A DNA stretch of 64,000 bases, taken from positions 35,225,126 to 35,289,125 of the forward strand of contig CAMTDV010000017.1 in assembly GCA_947069175.1 (NCBI GenBank). Direction: 5' to 3'. A program made the translations under genes and the position numbers. Below, one piece after another: positions 59,153-64,000 of this stretch (its first letter is position 1; each line of letters starts with the position of its first letter). The notes under the pieces are model-generated. The model made no database searches and was not told where the DNA came from. It was given only the letters and a program-made list of their open reading frames with translations. Source of the stretch: Scalesia atractyloides (lineage: Eukaryota > Streptophyta > Magnoliopsida > Asterales > Asteraceae).

Positions 59153-62100
59153 TTAATCACACTTGATGTTCCGGTAAATCCGTCTCACAAAGAGATTAGA
59201 ACCCAAATACCCGACAGCCCCTGAAGTTTTGATTAGGGTTTCGGTTAGTAAAATAGAATATCAAATAAATCTAATTGAAATTATAAAAGGAACTCACCGC
59301 AGAGAATTCCTAAACCGAGGCAGAACATGGCGGTGTATCCGAAATAAAAGCTGGTTTGGAAGAAGCCGGACATCTTGGTCTTAACCGAGTAGTAATATAT
59401 TGAATACAAGTAGACATAAATAGCCGTCGAGGCTGCAGAGAAGAACGAAGTCCATTGCCAGTGGTAGTTCTCGGCGTTAAGCAGAAAATACGTTCCCACA
59501 ATCGTCACGCAAACGGTCACGATGATAAGAATCAGGAAAACAAGTAGCATAAATCCATAAACATAGTACACCTGCAAGTAAAGGAACACATGTTTAAATT
59601 GAAGAAGTTTAGGATAATATACTAGGATTAAATATTAATAGAAACAAGATACCTTGTAATTCCAGAACGATGTGAAGACGAAGTACATCTCAATGAAAAT
59701 ACTGCCGAAAGGTAGCAGTCCGCCCATTATTGAGACTACCGACGGTGTGAGATACCACTTCTTTTCGGGAATAGGGCGAGGAATAGTCTTCACGCGACAC
59801 GGGTTGTTAGGGGCCCCGCTCCAGTTCCGTCCAACAACCGTACCGAGAAGAGCAAGAGGGAAAGATATGAAAGCCCAGATGACAAAAACAACCACCATTG
59901 TGCCAAACGGAATTGCTGCTAGAGATCCGTAAAATATAGCAACTGCGTTGAGAACGAAGCCGATTCCAAAGCACAAAAATGGGAAAAGAGATGCGGTCAG
60001 GATCATCGACTTTATCCAGTTTTTCCCTGTAGTAAATTTAATAAGAGAAGATTCTCAAATCTCAATAAATGGCTAACATGGCGTCGGTATATGTTTTCAA
60101 GAACGTGAGAGCAGAGTAGTATATAAGTCCTTACCACCATGGCGGGAATACATGCCACCGCTCACGTACCCAGATACAAATGAGGTGAGTGCGTAACAAA
60201 CGATGAAAGTGGTGACAATTGCTCCTCTCCTACATGTACAGGTCAAAATTACGTTTGTAACACAATAATTTCCAGATTTGTAGAGATAGCAACCTTGGGT
60301 AACAGTACAGATTGATCAGTTTGACTGTGAAAACTTTTTTGCCCAATTTTATTACTTCTCTATATGAAAATGTGTTAAATGTGATCTCAAAGAATAGACA
60401 TCATTATAACAAGAGTAAAATGCCAATTACATCTCAAAGGTTTGGCCAGTTTTGCGGCTTTTGTCCAAAGGTTTGTTTTTCCGCATCTGAATCCAAAAGG
60501 TTAGTAATCTTGCCATTTTCATCCAGCTCGTTAACTCCATTCATTTTTCTCTATTACGTCAGGGGTATTTCAGTCTTTTTTGGACTTAAAGAGCAACTCG
60601 GTCTTTTTCAGGGGTAATTGGCCATTTTACACAAAGTGAAAAAGACCGAATTGCCCTTTAAGTTGGCAAAAAAGACGGAAATACCTCTGAATTGACGTAG
60701 AAAAATGGATGGAGTTAACGAGCCGAATAAAAATGGCAAGATTTCAAACCTTTTGGATCCAGATGCGGAAAAACAAACCTTTGGACAAAAGTCGCAAAAC
60801 TGGCGAAACTTCAAATGGCATTTTACTCTTATAACAATAATCCAACTTTTTCAATATAGCAATTTAGGAGGCGGTTTGCAATAAAAACTTTGGGTTGCTA
60901 TCGACCCGCTCATAAGTAATTGGGTAAATATTGTCACATTCAGAGATGAAAACTTTTATTCTCTACTTTTTTTTTTCTGAAACGAACTTATGTGAATTTA
61001 GAAATCTGCTGTAGCATACCCAATGTACAACGTTGCAACAATTGCAAACAAGATAACAAGAAGAATCAGCAGCGCCAATTGAGCACCCGTTCCAACAATG
61101 GCTGACAATAAAACCAAATGGCGGGGCGGTCGGAAGACGTCCCCATGTACAAGCTTCCAACCAGATTCTTCACTTACATCTCTTTCCTGAAAAGCATAAC
61201 ATTGCGATAATTGGTAACTGGAATTGCAAAGATTTATGAATCGTATCAACTCATAGCAATATTACCAGACTTTCCAGATCATCATCTTCCCTAGCGTACT
61301 TGGCATAGTCGTTTCTAAGAGTCCGCATCAGAATCATTGAAACTAATCCGGTAAGGAAAATAACCATCATAAATGAATTGAATATCGAAAACCAATGAAT
61401 CTGGACAGTGCAGCACACAATTGTAAGTTATAACCTCATGAAATGAGCTTAAAAGTATCTTCTGAAGCAAATACAAAAACAGTTACTCTAAAACAGGAGC
61501 GAAATGAGCATAATGGGTAGGCCTGTAAACGAACCGAACGTTCATGAACTGTTCGTGAGCTTGTTCAGTGGGAAGCTCGTTTATTTAATAAACGAACAAA
61601 CAAGAACATAATTTTTTGTTCATTTAGTTAAACAAACAAACATGAACACACATTCTATTCGTTCATTTATGTTCGTTTATTTAGATTTGTTTATGTTTGT
61701 TCGTTTATGTCCGTTTCAATTTAAATACATAAAGTAGTTATTTTTATATGAATATTAAACATGAAAGGGACTTTCTAACTACTTATATAAATATAACTAA
61801 TAATAATTGGTAAATGGGCTTTCTAGTAATAAAAATGGGTTTTACAATTAAACTTTATCGTAATTACTCACTAATTTACATAAAAAATAACTTTAAGTTC
61901 GTTTATGTTAAGTCAATTATGTTTGTTCAATTATGTTCATTTGTGTTGTTTATTGTTTGTTAAATTATTTTCATTTAAGTTTGTTTGTTTATGTTCGTTT
62001 ACGTTCATGAAGTGCTCGTTTAGGTTTTAAACGAATGAACATAAACGAACACGAACATGCCCATTTTCTTAATAAATGAACATGAACAATAAAATGTGTT

Positions 62101-63230
62101 CGATTATATGTTCATGTTCACGTTCGGTTAAAGTTAAATGAACGAACACGAACATGCCTTTGTTCGTGTTCGTTCAGTTCATTTACAGGCCTAATAATGG
62201 AGAGATCTTGATGTAAAAGTGTACACTGCAGAGTACTCGTAAGAAAGAAACCGTTGACCCAATAACATACCTGATGCTCAAAGAAATGGTAATCCAGGTA
62301 AACATCAAAGCGGTGTGCAAAACTAATATTAGTTTCGGTCCACTTGACTGAGTAAGTCATGTCGAGTGTTTTCCCAGCTTCCAGTGGTATTGGGTTCTCT
62401 TGAGTGAGATTAACGTGAATGATCTGTAACGAGAGGGATTTATAGTATAAAATATAGATGCCTATAAGATCAAATTACCACCGTAAAAGTTCGTATACAA
62501 AAAAAGAAGTTGAATGTACCTGATCTTTGTTGTATTGTATAGTAATATTCTTATGGGTAAATAGCATATGCTTGCTATCGCTATTTCTATCAGTATGTAG
62601 CTCCCCAACATAGCCTGAAGCAAAAACAATTGTGCAGCAAAAAAACGTTAGTACCAACTACTAGCAGGGCACCGAAAAATAATGTCAAAAGATAGGCGTT
62701 TGATAGATATACCCCACAATGGCAGATCATCTGAATTTGTGTTCCATACAGCAGAGACCAAAGAAAACGGTATCGACAAAAAGAAGATAAATAAATAAAT
62801 ATTGTGTAACAAGAAAATATGTAAATAAACAAGAAGACTAAAAGGTATACCCATGAAAAATTCAAACCAATAGTTATTCTCGATAGCCTCCTTAAATTGC
62901 TTAACCTTTGATTCATCTAGATCAATCTCACAAATTGAAGTCTTGTCCACATTCTCTGCGAAACGAAACATGCCGTATACCATTTAAATACAATGCTAAA
63001 TAAGCTACAACATTATAAGAAACAGTGACCGGCGTACTTTGAAATTTGATGTCAATTTGGCTATCGATAAGCTCGTTTCCACCCAAGACCTCACCCAGAC
63101 CACCCCACTTGTGGCCAGGGTTACCAGATGGACGACAGAATGGAAGGCTGTAGTAGTTGTATGTTTCTTGTGGATTATTGTAAGGCCCGACTTTATTCAC
63201 CCACAGGGTAATTGACTCATCTGATTGATA
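59153..63230 (-). CDS. TMN1: TM9SF/EMP70 endomembrane protein, TMN1-like (exons 2-12)
   Basis: There are eleven exons: 63230-63038, 62955-62851, 62730-62713, 62614-62520, 62423-62271, 61400-61266, 61186-61020, 60229-60135, 60026-59653, 59571-59298 and 59220-59153. All have GT/AG borders and phases that join without a break, giving 558 residues. The lumenal part begins ITLWVNKVGPYNNPQETYNY. The membrane part holds many hydrophobic segments (for example LVLLSAIVGTGAQLALL and GFMLLVFLILIIVTV). The C-terminus RRIYRNIKCD carries the KxD signal known to hold plant TMNs in the Golgi through COPI. The protein matches Arabidopsis TMN1 as I recall it. Exon 1 with the signal peptide is not visible up to 64000. 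The third visible exon is only 18 nt. No disabling change was found. Confidence 0.93.
60411..60830. mobile_element. Fold-back MITE in a TM9SF intron
   Basis: The element is about 420 bp with near-complete inverted symmetry: AAGAGTAAAATGCC at the left and GGCATTTTACTCTT at the right, with arms of about 205 bp. It is flanked by ATAAC on both sides. Confidence 0.85.
61518..62193. mobile_element. MITE in a TM9SF intron
   Basis: The ends TAGGCCTGTAAACGAACCGAA and TTCATTTACAGGCCTA are inverted repeats, and the interior is rich in GTTCGTTTATG/CATAAACGAAC strings. The target is probably TA. The superfamily is not settled. Confidence 0.8.
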
Positions 63231-64000
63231 CTGCAAAACAAAAAAAACAATAATTTAAAACAAAGACCAAGTAGAACTAATAAAAAATGAAGAATACATA
63301 TGATACCACCAAACTGTTATCATTTTGAGACATGTAACTTATAACCATACAACCTTGTCATGCGCAACCTCTATCCTTAACTCTACCACTGGATAAAAGG
63401 TATTCTTAACAAACATCCCTATATGCTAAATTGCTAATATATGTTTTTGGGTACTAATTCAAATGTATTAATGTGTTGTGTTTACAGCACCAGCATAGGT
63501 TTGGGAATAGAGGAGACATACAATGCATCTAATACGGTCGAGAAGGATCTATCATAATTTGTGGGCAGCAACAAATAAGCCCTCAAAAGACAAAGAAAAG
63601 TTCCAATTATGAAGAAAATGAAAAATTATTAGCTAATCCGATAATGCTTTCACTCTGAGCTAAAAACAGAATCTTGGGTCACTAGTTCACAAATAATTGA
63701 TTTATACTAAAAACCACCCATTTCTTTGTAAATTAACACAAGCACAACCAATCTCAAATATCTCATTATATCTTTTCCAACAGTATAATTTTTCTAAAAC
63801 ATTAATCTGTCTTTTACCCAACTATTCCTCTAATCAATGAAGTATGGACCCCCTCCATTTTCATCTAGAAAGGTGGCAGTCCTAATCACTAATGTAAACC
63901 TGCAAATACTAACGATAATAGCGGATGATGAAAGACACCATACATCTCTCAGCTACATAAGTGGATGCATGTGTGATGTGTCTGCATCGTACAAAAATGT
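63231..64000 (-). other. Intron 1 side of the TM9SF gene
   Basis: An acceptor (TTTTGCAG) ends at 63231. No signal-peptide exon, promoter or other gene is recognisable up to the window end. Confidence 0.5.

Overview
This window is nuclear DNA of a flowering plant. It holds genes with introns, chloroplast and mitochondrial targeting peptides, and a dense set of nested LTR retrotransposons, MITEs and Helitron ends. The mix of repeats resembles Asteraceae, but that family call rests on remembered resemblance and I cannot prove it from the sequence. Three real genes are visible, all on the minus strand: a MORF1-type organellar RNA-editing factor (13385-15651, four exons, complete); an intact plant-type ferredoxin (54541-54978) with a frameshifted duplicate (37736-38169); and an EMP70/TM9SF endomembrane protein close to Arabidopsis TMN1 (59153-63230, exons 2-12; exon 1 not seen and probably beyond the window).

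Layout. 1-6632: the 3' end of a Ty3/gypsy Tekay-type element (integrase, chromodomain, LTR) with an Athila-type element nested in its LTR. 6660-9000: two decayed copies of a Harbinger-ORF1/GST-T3-like gene. 9275-9941: a nonautonomous DNA transposon filled with CAC-rich repeats. 9942-12430: Helitron-like noncoding DNA. 13385-15651: MORF1. 17167-35467: a three-level nest. An old minus-strand LTR element (left LTR from 17167, primer-binding site at 35281) carries a fragment of a plus-strand LTR, and inside that lies a complete 10.1-kb minus-strand Tekay-type element (19657-29734). Its two LTRs differ at only about 20 places, but its coding region has at least four disabling lesions. An Athila-type solo LTR (32193-33859) sits in the old element's interior.

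34411-55930 is a direct tandem duplication of a ferredoxin segment. Copy A (about 34411-46650) lost one C in the codons just before the second cluster cysteine and carries about 7.6 kb of foreign DNA starting about 170 bp upstream of its start codon: a Helitron end, a reverse-transcriptase pseudogene, a hAT MITE, a copia fragment and an L1 tail. Copy B (about 47726-55930) keeps an intact ferredoxin. It received a 3.5-kb solo LTR with a clean ACTTA target duplication and a telomere-like/poly-T insertion. 56065-58680 holds LTR and copia debris, and 59153 onward is the TM9SF gene with two MITEs in its introns.

The most unusual signal is in the LTRs of the 10.1-kb element. Each LTR carries four tRNA-like modules with RNA-polymerase-III B boxes (two also with excellent A boxes), three in the element's sense direction and one antisense, plus duplicated short hairpin repeats. 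A second cross-element pattern is that LTRs of different lineages carry GC-rich palindromes, usually in pairs, upstream of their TATA boxes. One 10-mer is shared, in opposite orientation, between a gypsy-type and an Athila-type LTR.
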